Assembly: GCA_016793305.1 (NCBI GenBank)
Contig: JAEUHU010000426.1
Location: forward strand, 1 to 25,095
Reading direction: 5' to 3'
DNA length: 25,095 nucleotides
Source: Planctomycetota bacterium
GTDB lineage: Bacteria; Planctomycetota; UBA1135; UBA2386
Shown here piece after piece: positions 1 to 7,599 of this stretch. The translations under genes were made by a program, and so were the position numbers. Position 1 is the first letter of the stretch; each line of letters opens with the position of its first letter. The notes below the pieces were generated by a model that was not told the origin of the DNA, searched no databases, and saw only the letters and a list, made by a program, of their open reading frames with translations.

Positions 1-1490
1 TCCAGCGCCTGGATCAGCATCGGCCGCGTGCGGCGCGGCTCGATGACGTCGTCGATGTAGCCGCGCGCGGCGGCCTGGTAGGGGTTGGCGAACTTCGCCT
101 TGTAGTCGGCGACCAGCCGCTTCTCCTCGGCCTTCGGGTCCTTGGCGGCCAGGATCTCGCGGCGGAACACGATCTTCGCCGCCCCTTCGGCACCCATCAC
201 CGCGATCTCGGCCGACGGCCAGGCGAGGTTGAGGTCGGCGCGGATGTGCTTGCTGTTCATCACGTCGTAGGCGCCGCCGTAGGCCTTGCGCGTGATGACC
301 GTGATCTTCGGCACCGTAGCCTCGCAGTAGGCGTACAGCAGCTTGGCGCCGTGCGTGATGATGCCGCCCCACTCCTGGTCCTTGCCCGGCAGGAAGCCCG
401 GCACGTCCTCGAAGGTCACCAGCGGGATGTTGAACGCGTCGCAGAAGCGGATGAAGCGCGCCGCCTTCAGGCTCGCCTTGATGTCGAGCACGCCGGCGAG
501 GTGGTTCGGCTGGTTGCCGACGATGCCGACCGAGCGGCCACCGAGGCGCGCGAAGCCGATCACGATGTTCTTCGCGTAGCGCGGCTGGATCTCGAAGAAC
601 TTGCCGTGGTCGACGATCTTCTTGACCACCTGCCGCATGTCGTACGGCTGGTCGCTCGACGGCGGCACGATCGTGTCGAGCGCCTCGTCCATGCGGTTGC
701 TGTCGTCGTCGCACGCGCGCGACGGCGCGTCCTCGGCGTTGTTCAGCGGCAGGTAGCTCAGCAGTTCGCGCAGCTGCACCAGGCTGGTCGCGTCGTCGGG
801 CGCCGTCAGGTGCGCCACGCCGCTCAGCTCGCTGTGCACGCGGGCGCCACCGAGCTCTTCGCTGGTGGTGTCCTCGTGCGTCACCGTCTTCACCACGTCC
901 GGGCCCGTGATGTGCATGAAGCTCGTGCCCTCGACCATCAGGATGAAGTCGGTGATGGCCGGGCTGTAGACCGCACCGCCGGCACACGGGCCCATGATCG
1001 CGCTGATCTGCGGCACGACCCCGCTGGCCAGCGTGTTGCGCAGGAAGATGTCGGCGTAGCCGCCGAGCGACACGACGCCCTCCTGGATGCGCGCACCGCC
1101 GCTGTCACACAGGCCGATCATCGGCACGCCCATCTTCAGCGACAGGTCCATCACCTTGCAGATCTTCGCGGCGTGCGTCTCCGACAGGCTGCCGCCGAAC
1201 ACCGTGAAGTCCTGCGAGAACAGGTAGACCGGCCGCCCGTCGATGCGGGCGCTGCCGGTGACGACCCCGTCGCCGAGGATCTGGTTCTTCTCGCTGTCCA
1301 TGCCGAAGTCGCGGCACCGGTGCGTGACGAAGCGGTCGATCTCGACGAACGTGCCCGGGTCGACCAGCAGGTCGATGCGCTCGCGCGCGGTCAGCTTGCC
1401 CTTCTGGTGCTGGGCCTCGATGCGGTCCTTGCCGCCGCCGAGTAACGTTCGCTCGCGCAGCTCCTGCAGCTTGTGGATGGGATCAGTCAT
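1..1490 (-). CDS. Acyl-CoA carboxylase carboxyltransferase (propionyl-CoA carboxylase beta type), partial at the C-terminus
   Basis: The reverse strand reads as about 496 residues of a biotin-dependent carboxyltransferase (PccB/MmdA family) and is still open at the left edge, so only the last few tens of residues are missing. Family landmarks are visible: the N-terminal [20 protein letters not shown] segment; GGARIQEGV; the [14 protein letters not shown] acyl-CoA-binding loop; and, in the C-terminal half, [22 protein letters not shown] and [15 protein letters not shown]. The family transfers carboxylate from biotin to propionyl-CoA (sometimes acetyl- or methylcrotonyl-CoA). The epimerase directly upstream makes propionyl-CoA the best substrate guess. 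The ATG (1488-1490) lies inside the end of the epimerase gene (shared ATGACTGA), so the two are probably translated together. The biotin-carrying partner subunit is not in the window. Confidence 0.93.
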   Translation of the reverse strand, partial: MTDPIHKLQELRERTLLGGGKDRIEAQHQKGKLTARERIDLLVDPGTFVEIDRFVTHRCRDFGMDSEKNQILGDGVVTGSARIDGRPVYLFSQDFTVFGGSLSETHAAKICKVMDLSLKMGVPMIGLCDSGGARIQEGVVSLGGYADIFLRNTLASGVVPQISAIMGPCAGGAVYSPAITDFILMVEGTSFMHITGPDVVKTVTHEDTTSEELGGARVHSELSGVAHLTAPDDATSLVQLRELLSYLPLNNAEDAPSRACDDDSNRMDEALDTIVPPSSDQPYDMRQVVKKIVDHGKFFEIQPRYAKNIVIGFARLGGRSVGIVGNQPNHLAGVLDIKASLKAARFIRFCDAFNIPLVTFEDVPGFLPGKDQEWGGIITHGAKLLYAYCEATVPKITVITRKAYGGAYDVMNSKHIRADLNLAWPSAEIAVMGAEGAAKIVFRREILAAKDPKAEEKRLVADYKAKFANPYQAAARGYIDDVIEPRRTRPMLIQAL

Positions 1491-1920
1491 GGTGTGGGTC
1501 CTCGACGAACTCGGCCAGCACGCCGCCGAGGTACTTGGGGTGGACGAAGGCGACCTTGCAGCCGTGCGCGCCCGGGTTCGGCGCCTTGCTCAGCATCGGG
1601 GCGCCGAGTGCCTGCATCGCGTCGATCTTGACCTGGCAATCGCCGACCTGGAACGCGAGGTGGTGGATGCCCGGCCCCCGCTTGTCCAGGAACTGCGCGA
1701 TCGGCGAATCGGGCGAGGTCGGCTCGAGCAGCTCGATGCGGGTGGCACCGGCCATCAGCACGGCGACCCGGACCTTCTCGGTCGGCACCTCGTCGGTCGA
1801 CTGCAGCACGAGGCCGAGGCCGTCGGTCCAGCGGGGCAGCGCCTCGGCGAGCGAACGCACGGCGATGCCGATGTGGTGCAGGGCCTGCACGGGCGAGGTT
1901 CCGGACGACGAGGAGGCCAT
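1483..1920 (-). CDS. mce: Methylmalonyl-CoA epimerase
   Basis: A protein of 145 residues in the vicinal-oxygen-chelate (glyoxalase) fold, the usual length for this epimerase. It interconverts (S)- and (R)-methylmalonyl-CoA between propionyl-CoA carboxylase and methylmalonyl-CoA mutase. Metal-site signatures are visible: HHIGIAV near the N-terminus, IELLEP in the first repeat, GIHHLAF in the second, and a final LAEFVE carrying the last Glu ligand. The stop overlaps the carboxylase start by 8 nt, which supports both the operon and the substrate. The ATG at 1918-1920 was chosen because it starts just before the conserved fold. An in-frame ATG at 1954-1956 would add 12 residues (MPPRFASAHPEK) that do not look conserved. 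Confidence 0.92.
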   Translation of the reverse strand: MASSSSGTSPVQALHHIGIAVRSLAEALPRWTDGLGLVLQSTDEVPTEKVRVAVLMAGATRIELLEPTSPDSPIAQFLDKRGPGIHHLAFQVGDCQVKIDAMQALGAPMLSKAPNPGAHGCKVAFVHPKYLGGVLAEFVEDPHHD

Positions 1921-2038
1921 TTTCTCGGGGTGGGCGCTTGCGAATCGGGGCGGCATGCTAGCGACGCGGCCTGCTGCCCGCAGCATCCGACCGACGCATC
2001 CTGCCACCCCGCCCCGTTCCACCGCGGATCCATCTCCC

Positions 2039-2878
2039 GTGCCCGAACTGCCCGAAGTCGAAACCGTGCGCCGCGGCGCCGAACCGCATCTGCGGGGCCG
2101 GCGCCTGCGGGAACTCCGGCTGCTGCGGCCGGACCTGCGCTGGCCGATGCCGGCCGCCGCCCTGCAGGACCTGGTCGGCCGGTGCTGCACGGCCGTGGCC
2201 CGCCGTTCGAAGTACCTGCTGGTCGCGTTCGACGGCCCGCGCGAGCCGCGCGCCCTGGTGCACCTCGGCATGACCGGCCGGCTGCTGGTCGACCCGATCG
2301 CGCCCTCGGCCAGCCGACCCGAGCCGCGCCGCCACGAACACTGGCGGATGGACTTCGGCGACCGGCTGGTGCGCTTCGTCGATCCACGGCGCTTCGGCGC
2401 ACTCGACGTGGCGACGGCCGACGAACTCACCACCCACCGCCTGCTGGGCTCTCTGGGCCAGGAGCCGCTCGAACCGGGCTTCGACGGCGCGTTCCTGCAC
2501 CGGGTGAGCCGGGACCGCAAGGTCGCGGTGAAGACCCTGCTGATGGACGGTCGGGTGCTGGTCGGCGTCGGCAACATCTACGCGAGCGAAGCGTGCTGGC
2601 GCGCCGGTGTGCGACCGCGGCGTGCTGCCGGCTCGCTGCGGCGGCAGGAATGCGACCGGCTCGCGCAGGCCGTCCAGGAGGTGCTGCAGGCGGCGATCGC
2701 GGCCGGCGGTACGTCGTTCCGCGACTACGTCGGCGTCGCCGAGGACGCCGGGTTCTTCGCCCGCGAGCTCGCCGTCTACGAACGCGCCGGCGAACCCTGC
2801 CGGCGCTGCGGAGCACGGGTGCGCCGCACCACCGACGGTGGGCGCAGCACCTATTGGTGTGCCGGCTGCCAGCGCTGA
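2039..2878 (+). CDS. mutM: Formamidopyrimidine-DNA glycosylase (MutM/Fpg)
   Basis: A bifunctional base-excision repair enzyme that removes 8-oxoguanine and formamidopyrimidines and nicks the abasic site. The 279-residue product fits the family length. The start must be the GTG at 2039-2041, because maturation then exposes the catalytic N-terminal proline in (M)PELPEVETVRRG. Also visible are SKYLLVAF with the catalytic beta-loop lysine, HLGMTGRL, DPRRFGAL, the helix-two-turn-helix core LLMDGRVLVGVGNIYASEAC, and a C-terminal zinc finger with Cys pairs in CRRCG and CAGCQR. The open frame extends upstream to 1535, but that part is the antisense shadow of the epimerase gene. It is divergent from the epimerase-carboxylase operon across a 118-bp spacer. 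A Nei-type glycosylase is less likely given the PELPE start and the finger spacing. Confidence 0.95.
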   Translation: MPELPEVETVRRGAEPHLRGRRLRELRLLRPDLRWPMPAAALQDLVGRCCTAVARRSKYLLVAFDGPREPRALVHLGMTGRLLVDPIAPSASRPEPRRHEHWRMDFGDRLVRFVDPRRFGALDVATADELTTHRLLGSLGQEPLEPGFDGAFLHRVSRDRKVAVKTLLMDGRVLVGVGNIYASEACWRAGVRPRRAAGSLRRQECDRLAQAVQEVLQAAIAAGGTSFRDYVGVAEDAGFFARELAVYERAGEPCRRCGARVRRTTDGGRSTYWCAGCQR

Positions 2879-3058
2879 GGACAGCGCCGCGAAGCGCACG
2901 ACGAGAGCGCGTCCGCACGCCTGGCTCGCCCACGGCTCGTCGACCGCGCAGTCGCGAAACGGGACGTGGCTCCGTCGCCCCCCTGGGACCGATCTCCCTC
3001 GAAGCGAGCTCGCCGCGGCGCAGAGCCCCCGGCGACCCACCGGAGGAGCACACGCCAT

Positions 3059-3100
3059 CCTTGCCTGCCGCACGATGCGCAGCACGCACCGGCGGCAAGG
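3059..3100 (+). promoter_or_regulatory. Hairpin that sequesters the Shine-Dalgarno of the next gene
   Basis: CCTTGCC at 3059-3065 pairs perfectly with GGCAAGG at 3094-3100. After a single bulged T (3066), GCCG (3067-3070) pairs with CGGC (3090-3093). The result is an 11-bp stem with a 19-nt loop. Most of the ribosome binding site AAGGA (3097-3101), 8 nt before the ATG at 3110, is inside the stem. Control of translation by this fold is inferred; only the complementarity is seen. Confidence 0.5.
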
Positions 3101-3109
3101 ACGTGTGTC

Positions 3110-3472
3110 ATGCGCAAGTCGTTCGCCGCCGCTCTCTTCGCCTCTCTGATCCTCTCCGCCCTCGCAACCGCCCAGCAGATCGACGTGGCCAGCGGCCCGC
3201 TGACGGTCGGCCAGTCGACCGACATCGGCTTCCACGACCCGAATCGCGCCAACAGCACGGTGACGCTCACGCTCGACAACGGGGACCCGAACGATCCCGA
3301 GAAGGTCGAGGTCGACGTCAAGCTCGACGCCAACGGCAGGGGCAGCACCAGCATCGTGGTGCCGGACTGGTGGTACCTCCACGTCAACGGAGGCGGCGCG
3401 AAGGAGGTGACCCGCGTGATCGAGGAAGCGAACTCGCGGCCGGAGCGCGTCAGCCGCCGAGCAGTCGGCTGA
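3110..3472 (+). CDS. Small secreted protein of unknown function
   Basis: A protein of 120 residues. It begins with a clear Sec signal peptide: basic MRKS, a hydrophobic stretch of about 15 residues, then SALATAQQ with likely cleavage after ATA. The mature part (about 100 residues) has alternating hydrophobic and acidic strands such as STVTLTLDNGDPND and KVEVDVKLDANG, then STSIVVPDWWYLHV, which suggests a small all-beta (Ig- or fibronectin-like) fold. I recognise no family. The start has a good Shine-Dalgarno, AAGGA, 8 nt upstream, which lies inside a predicted hairpin. The 3' end overlaps the convergent gene 3450-4199 by 23 bp. The signal peptide and RBS make it a real gene; export to the periplasm or cell surface is inferred. 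Confidence 0.7.
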   Translation: MRKSFAAALFASLILSALATAQQIDVASGPLTVGQSTDIGFHDPNRANSTVTLTLDNGDPNDPEKVEVDVKLDANGRGSTSIVVPDWWYLHVNGGGAKEVTRVIEEANSRPERVSRRAVG

Positions 3473-4199
3473 GGCGCCGCAGCAACGTCGCACGCCCCTC
3501 GTCGAACTGGGCGCTCGCGGACGGTGCGGTCGCCATGGTGCTCCAGCCCACTTCGGCAGCCATGGCACAACGCTGGGCGACGGCGAGCCGCTCGTCGAGC
3601 CCACGAGACCCAGCCAGCAGGTCGGCGAACTGGTCGATCGGGTCGACACCCGGATCCAGCCCCGTGCCCCATCGCCCAGCGCGCAGCCGGTCGAGTGCGG
3701 CCCGGCACACGGCCACGAGTTCGGAGGGCGAGTTCGGATCGTCGCGAACCTTGCCCAGCACGGTGATCGTCGCGCGGACGCGAGCCACGACCTGCGTCAT
3801 CGCGGCGAGCCGGTGCTCTTCGGGCTGATCCCCGCGCCGCAGGATCTCCAACGCCATCGCGTAGGACATCGTCTCGTTCGAGTTGCGCCCGGCAGTCCAG
3901 ACCACCACGGCGACCACCACCCCGGCGCCCACGGACGCAACCGTCGCCGCAGCCAACATGCCGTGCACGCCGAGCATCGCCGCCGCCGCGACCAGCAGAC
4001 GCCGGAACGGCCCGGCCCGACGCGAGCCGGGACGCGCAGCCGCGGCCCGAGCGACCGTCGCCTCGAGCCACTCCGGCCGCACCGGCACGATCTCCGCCTC
4101 GGCCAACGCAGCAAGGCGACGGTCGATCTCCAGCGAATCGAGCTCGTCGGAGTCGCAGGACGGTTGCAGGTTCGAACCTGGCAAATTCGGGAAGTTCAC
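3450..4199 (-). CDS. Membrane protein coupled to an ECF sigma factor (putative anti-sigma factor)
   Basis: A protein of 249 residues. Its GTG start overlaps the sigma-factor stop as GTGA (4196-4199), so it should be translated with the sigma factor. The cytoplasmic N-terminus (about 1-65) is acidic (SDELDSLEIDRRLAALAEAEI) and then Arg/Ala-rich. Hydrophobic segments follow at about 67-80 and 82-103, then a helical C-terminal region of about 145 residues with conserved-looking MALEILRRGDQPEEHRLAAM and DQFADLLAGS. There is no HxxxCxxC zinc anti-sigma motif, so it is not a classical ZAS protein. The anti-sigma role rests on gene position and topology alone; it could instead be an unrelated membrane protein. 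The last 23 bp overlap the convergent secreted-protein gene. Confidence 0.65.
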   Translation of the reverse strand: MNFPNLPGSNLQPSCDSDELDSLEIDRRLAALAEAEIVPVRPEWLEATVARAAAARPGSRRAGPFRRLLVAAAAMLGVHGMLAAATVASVGAGVVVAVVVWTAGRNSNETMSYAMALEILRRGDQPEEHRLAAMTQVVARVRATITVLGKVRDDPNSPSELVAVCRAALDRLRAGRWGTGLDPGVDPIDQFADLLAGSRGLDERLAVAQRCAMAAEVGWSTMATAPSASAQFDEGRATLLRRLSRLLGG

Positions 4200-4912
4200 G
4201 GCCGTCCCTCGGGCTCCCCGGCGCCACTCGGAACTTCGTGCCCGCGGCGCAGGAGCGCCAGGTGCATCGCCCGCCGCGCCCCGTTCCTGGCCACGTAGAC
4301 GGCGTTTCGGCTGATCTGCAGCGCTTCCGCCAGATCGTCGGCCGAGGCGGCGCCGCCTTGAGTGAGGTCGGCGGCCATCACCGCCTGTTGGCGCGGCTCG
4401 AGTTCCCCGAGACACTCCTGCACCGCAGCCAGGGCCTCCTTCGCCATCACCTGGCGCTCCTGCTGGCCGAGCTCGTGCACGCTGGCTGCAGCGGCGAGCG
4501 GCGGACAGCGGTCGACGTCGGGGACGCACTGCACGACGCCATCCAGCGACGCACGCACCATCCGCCTCGCGCAGTTGCGCGCGATGGCGAACAACCAGGT
4601 GCCGATGCCGCCGCGGCTCGGCTCGTAGCGCTCGCCTCGGCGCCAGGCGATCACCACCGCCTCGCTCAGCGCGTCCTCGACGTCCGCCAGGTTCAGCACA
4701 CCCGCGAAGTCCTGCCGCAGCAAGGCCAACACCCGACCTGCATGATCCGCCAGCAGTCGGCGCAAGCCGTCGGTCTGGCCGAGGTTCAGCAGCCGCGCAG
4801 TCTCGGCGTCGCGGCCCGGCTGCACGCCAGCGGGCTTGCTCCGATCCGGATGGCTGGGAAGCACGGCGAGAGGGCGAGGGCAGGGGCCTGCGGGACAGAC
4901 TGGGTGCGACAC
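4196..4912 (-). CDS. ECF-type RNA polymerase sigma factor
   Basis: An alternative sigma-70-family factor of up to 238 residues that directs RNA polymerase to stress or envelope-type promoters. Region 2 (about 48-120) contains VEDALSEAVVIAWRRG, YEPSRGGIGTWLFAIARN and an Arg-rich end, matching the core-binding and -10 recognition segments. Region 4 (about 160-222) contains LEPRQQAVMAAD and the helix-turn-helix ADDLAEALQISRNAVYVARN for -35 recognition. No region 1.1 or 3 is present, as expected of ECF factors. The start is uncertain: the longest frame begins with GTG (4910-4912) and has about 45 poorly conserved residues before region 2. The GTGA overlap with the downstream membrane-protein gene indicates a coupled sigma/regulator pair. 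A histidine kinase is divergent 205 bp away. Confidence 0.85.
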   Translation of the reverse strand: MSHPVCPAGPCPRPLAVLPSHPDRSKPAGVQPGRDAETARLLNLGQTDGLRRLLADHAGRVLALLRQDFAGVLNLADVEDALSEAVVIAWRRGERYEPSRGGIGTWLFAIARNCARRMVRASLDGVVQCVPDVDRCPPLAAAASVHELGQQERQVMAKEALAAVQECLGELEPRQQAVMAADLTQGGAASADDLAEALQISRNAVYVARNGARRAMHLALLRRGHEVPSGAGEPEGRP

Positions 4913-5032
4913 CGACGAGGAGCGCGCCAGGTGCGGACTCTAGCGAGGCCATGCCGCGCGTCGAGGGTACGCCCAGGGCGAAAATCTCGGCAGAAAGAAG
5001 CACAGATGCCCCCCCTCCCTGGGCAATAGCCG

Positions 5033-5059
5033 CGGCGCGAACCCTCGCCGTTCGCGCCG
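5033..5059. promoter_or_regulatory. 10-bp inverted repeat between the sigma factor and histidine kinase genes
   Basis: CGGCGCGAAC (5033-5042) and GTTCGCGCCG (5050-5059) are perfect inverted repeats around a 7-nt spacer. They lie 58 bp before the kinase ATG and 120 bp before the sigma-factor GTG. This could be an operator or a leader hairpin of the kinase mRNA. No T-run follows, so it is not an intrinsic terminator. The 205-bp spacer holds no other clear signal. Confidence 0.4.
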
Positions 5060-5117
5060 GTGCACCCTTCGATCCACGCGGCAACTCGCCCGGCGGCAGC
5101 CCCGTGGAACCACCACC

Positions 5118-5897
5118 ATGCCCGACGATCCCGCCAAGCCCTCCGCTCCGGTCTCGAACTCGCCGAGTGCCGACCCGCACCTGGATCCGCGGGGCTCTGG
5201 CGAACTGCCGTGGTTGCGCAGCCTCGCGGGCAGTGTCGCGCACGACGTCAACAACCTGCTGGTGGTCGTGCTGCACTGCCTCGACCAGCTCGAGCAGGCG
5301 AGGGTGGAGGAACCCGACCGCGAGTACGTGAACCAGGCGCGCTTCGCCACGCAACAGGCAGCGGCCCAGCTCCGGCATCTGCAGCGAGGCGGGGGGCCAC
5401 ACATCGAACAGGACGTAGACGTCGACGACGTGGTGCGGGCCGTCGGCAGCACCCTGCGCATCGCCGGGCACGGGGAAGACCGCGTGAAGCTCGACCTGGC
5501 GTCCCGACCGGGCAAGGTGCGCGGTGCGGCCGCCGAACTCGCCATCGCCGTGTTCAACCTGGTGCACAACGCGCTCGAGGCCTCGCCGAACGGCCGACCC
5601 GTGGTGGTGCGCACCCGCGCGCGATCCCTCACCGCGACCTGCAGCACGCGGCTCCGGTCGCTCCCGGCCGGCGACTACGTGGCGGTCGAAGTGGTCGACG
5701 AAGGCTGCGGCATCACCTCGGAGGTGCAGTCGCGCATGTTCGAACCGTTCTTCAGCACCAAGGCCGGATCCGGCCACGGCCTCGGCCTCGCGACGGTCGC
5801 GCGTGTGGTCGGCGAGCACCGCGGCGGCGTGCGGGTGCACAGCGACGTGGGCGTCGGCACACGCATCGAAGTGCTGCTGCCCCGCGTCTCCGGCTGA
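5118..5897 (+). CDS. Orphan sensor histidine kinase
   Basis: A protein of 259 residues with a complete transmitter module and almost nothing else. The H-box is SVAHDVNNLL with the phospho-acceptor at His42; this Asn-Asn form is typical of NtrB/PAS-type kinases. The HATPase domain shows the N-box NLVHNALEA (from 147), DEGCGI (194-199), FEPFFSTK (208-215) and GHGLGLAT (219-226), then HRGGVRVHSDVGVGT. There is no membrane helix, PAS or GAF domain, or receiver domain, so it is probably cytoplasmic and reads its signal through a partner. No response regulator lies nearby. It starts at the ATG 205 bp from the divergent ECF sigma gene, with no strong Shine-Dalgarno. It ends 17 bp before the stop of the convergent dehydrogenase operon. 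Confidence 0.88.
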   Translation: MPDDPAKPSAPVSNSPSADPHLDPRGSGELPWLRSLAGSVAHDVNNLLVVVLHCLDQLEQARVEEPDREYVNQARFATQQAAAQLRHLQRGGGPHIEQDVDVDDVVRAVGSTLRIAGHGEDRVKLDLASRPGKVRGAAAELAIAVFNLVHNALEASPNGRPVVVRTRARSLTATCSTRLRSLPAGDYVAVEVVDEGCGITSEVQSRMFEPFFSTKAGSGHGLGLATVARVVGEHRGGVRVHSDVGVGTRIEVLLPRVSG

Positions 5898-5914
5898 GCG
5901 TCGCCAGCCCGTCG

Positions 5915-7297
5915 TCAGTCGATCGGCGCGTTGCGGATCGTCTCGCTGCGCACCACCTTGACCGGCACTTGCGCCACCGGCAGGTCCATCGCGCGGCCTG
6001 GCTCGCCGCAGGCGAGTGCCTGCAGCGACGGCCCGCAGATGCGCGCCTGGCACGGGCCCATGCCGGCGCGGCAGCCGACCTTGATCGCGCGCAGCGAACC
6101 GCCGTGCAGCGCCGCCGCGTCCTGGGCGCGCTGCAGCGTCACGTCCTCGCAGCGACAGACGATCGTCCCGGGTGTGGCCAGCGTCGACAGCCCCGGCAGC
6201 GGCGCGAACGCACGCAACATCGCGTCGGCGGCCTTGCGCTCCCGCAGCACCTTGCCGACCAGGGCGCTCGGCACCACGACGCCACGCAGCTCGTGCCGCA
6301 CCGCGGCCGCGGCGAGTTCTCCTTCCGCGATCGCGACCTCGGCCCCGCCGATGCCGGCGACCTCACCGGCGGCGAACACCCCGGCGACCGTGGTGCGCTG
6401 CTGGTCGTCGACCGCGAGCACGTGGCCACCGCGCTCCGCCAGGAAGCGCGTACGGCAGCCGAGCACGAGGCCGAGCTCGATCGACGGCACGAGCCCGAAA
6501 CCGGCCCCCACCACGTCGACCTCGAAGGTCTGCGACGTGCCCGGCCGCGGTCGCCCAGTCGCGTCGACCTTGGCGATGGTCGCGCGCTGCACGCGCCCCG
6601 CACCTTCACAACCGACGATCGTCCAGCCGAAGCGCAGCCGCACGCCGGCACGCAGCAACTGCTTGGCGTACCACCACGCCTCGCGCAACCGCGCGCCGTT
6701 GCCGAACACGCCCGGCAGCGCCCGCAGCGTGCGCCAGCGCGAACTCGCCTCGCAGGCGGCGACCACCTGCACGCCGGCCGACAGCAATGCCGTCACGGTC
6801 GGCAGCAGCAGCGGGCCGCTGCCGGCGACCAAGGCGCGCTTGCCCGGCACGACACCGAAGCCACGCACCATCACCTGCAACGCCCCTGCCGTGACGACGC
6901 CCGGCAGCGTCCAGCCGGGGAACGGCACGCAGCGGTCGTAGGCGCCGGGGGCCAGCACGATGCGCTGGCAGCGCAGCAGCTTCGACTGCCCATCGTGCTC
7001 GAACCACAGTCGCCCTGGCTTGGCGTCCCAGACCACCGCCGCCCGCACGTGCTGCACCGAGCTCGCGGCGAACGCGTCGAGCAGCGCGTGCCCGTGGTGG
7101 TGGCTCGGCGGCTCGGCGAGCCGCGCGCCAGAGGCCCCCGGCGGCAGCTGGCGGAAGATCTGCCCACCTGCGGCAGGGCCTTCGTCGAGCAGCACGACCG
7201 ACAGCCCCGCCGCGGCGAGCGAACGCGCGGCGGCGATGCCGCCGGGGCCGGCACCGACCACGCCGACGTCGGCGGTGAGCACGTTCGGGTCGTTCAC
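5915..7297 (-). CDS. Alpha subunit of a heterotrimeric FAD/[2Fe-2S] amino- or imino-acid dehydrogenase (HcnB/LhpE/OoxA type)
   Basis: A protein of 460 residues with two dinucleotide-binding motifs: GAGPGG at 15-20 for FAD, and VAGSGPLLLPTVTALLSAG in the middle. A C-terminal BFD-like iron-sulfur domain has Cys381 and Cys383 (CRCEDVT) and Cys409 and Cys416 in CRAGMGPCQARIC, the family hallmark. GQIFRQ and AAGEVAGIGGAEVAIAEG are also typical. In known systems (hydrogen cyanide synthase, D-hydroxyproline dehydrogenase, opine/octopine oxidases) this subunit relays electrons from the substrate-oxidising FAD subunit. Its GTG start overlaps the stop of the small [2Fe-2S] gene as GTGA (7294-7297). The substrate cannot be told from sequence; no proline racemase, hydroxyproline or opine-uptake genes are nearby. 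Confidence 0.85.
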   Translation of the reverse strand: MNDPNVLTADVGVVGAGPGGIAAARSLAAAGLSVVLLDEGPAAGGQIFRQLPPGASGARLAEPPSHHHGHALLDAFAASSVQHVRAAVVWDAKPGRLWFEHDGQSKLLRCQRIVLAPGAYDRCVPFPGWTLPGVVTAGALQVMVRGFGVVPGKRALVAGSGPLLLPTVTALLSAGVQVVAACEASSRWRTLRALPGVFGNGARLREAWWYAKQLLRAGVRLRFGWTIVGCEGAGRVQRATIAKVDATGRPRPGTSQTFEVDVVGAGFGLVPSIELGLVLGCRTRFLAERGGHVLAVDDQQRTTVAGVFAAGEVAGIGGAEVAIAEGELAAAAVRHELRGVVVPSALVGKVLRERKAADAMLRAFAPLPGLSTLATPGTIVCRCEDVTLQRAQDAAALHGGSLRAIKVGCRAGMGPCQARICGPSLQALACGEPGRAMDLPVAQVPVKVVRSETIRNAPID

Positions 7298-7599
7298 GGC
7301 TTGCCTCCGCGCTCGACGCAGAGGCCGTCCCGCGCCTGCACCATGCAGGCGCGCTGCGTCACGCCATCGACCACGACGAGGCACTCGTAGCAGATGCCCA
7401 TGTTGCACAGCACGCCGCGCGGGGCCCCGTCGCGGCTGCTGGCGCGCAACTCGGCGTGACCGGCGGCCCACAACGCCATCGCCAGCGAGTCGCCGGCGAA
7501 GGCGTGGATCGGCCGTCCGCAGAACGTGAACGTGACCACGGGCCGATCCGTGGTGCCGGGCAGGCGGAACGCGTCGATGTTCCCAGCGTCGTCGCTCAC
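7294..7599 (-). CDS. Small [2Fe-2S] ferredoxin-like subunit (HcnA/LhpF type)
   Basis: A protein of 101 residues, the usual size for the gamma subunit of these trimeric dehydrogenases. A beta-grasp N-terminus (VVTFTFCGRPIHAFAGDSLAMALWAAG) is followed by the cluster ligands Cys65, Cys70, Cys73 and Cys85 in LCNMGICYEC and RAC, spaced as in HcnA and sarcosine-oxidase-type 2Fe-2S domains. It is sandwiched by two four-base GTGA overlaps: 7596-7599 with the upstream oxidoreductase and 7294-7297 with the downstream alpha subunit. This implies stoichiometric synthesis of the three subunits. The GTG at 7597-7599 is the only start that fits this junction. Confidence 0.88.
   Translation of the reverse strand: MSDDAGNIDAFRLPGTTDRPVVTFTFCGRPIHAFAGDSLAMALWAAGHAELRASSRDGAPRGVLCNMGICYECLVVVDGVTQRACMVQARDGLCVERGGKP

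Noticed and set aside
246..1445. Long plus-strand open frame of 399 codons
   Set aside because: Antisense shadow of the carboxyltransferase gene; Arg/His/Asp-rich low-information protein with no family motif.
3450..3472. 23-bp convergent overlap of the secreted-protein and membrane-protein genes as a special antisense device
   Set aside because: Short tail-to-tail overlaps are common in compact genomes; nothing further supports regulation.
1243..3828. 861-codon plus-strand open frame
   Set aside because: Crosses the epimerase, mutM and secreted-protein genes in a wrong frame; Arg/Pro/Ala-rich with no motif.
5060..7390. 776-codon plus-strand open frame
   Set aside because: Out of frame with the histidine kinase and antisense to the dehydrogenase genes; a product of high GC.
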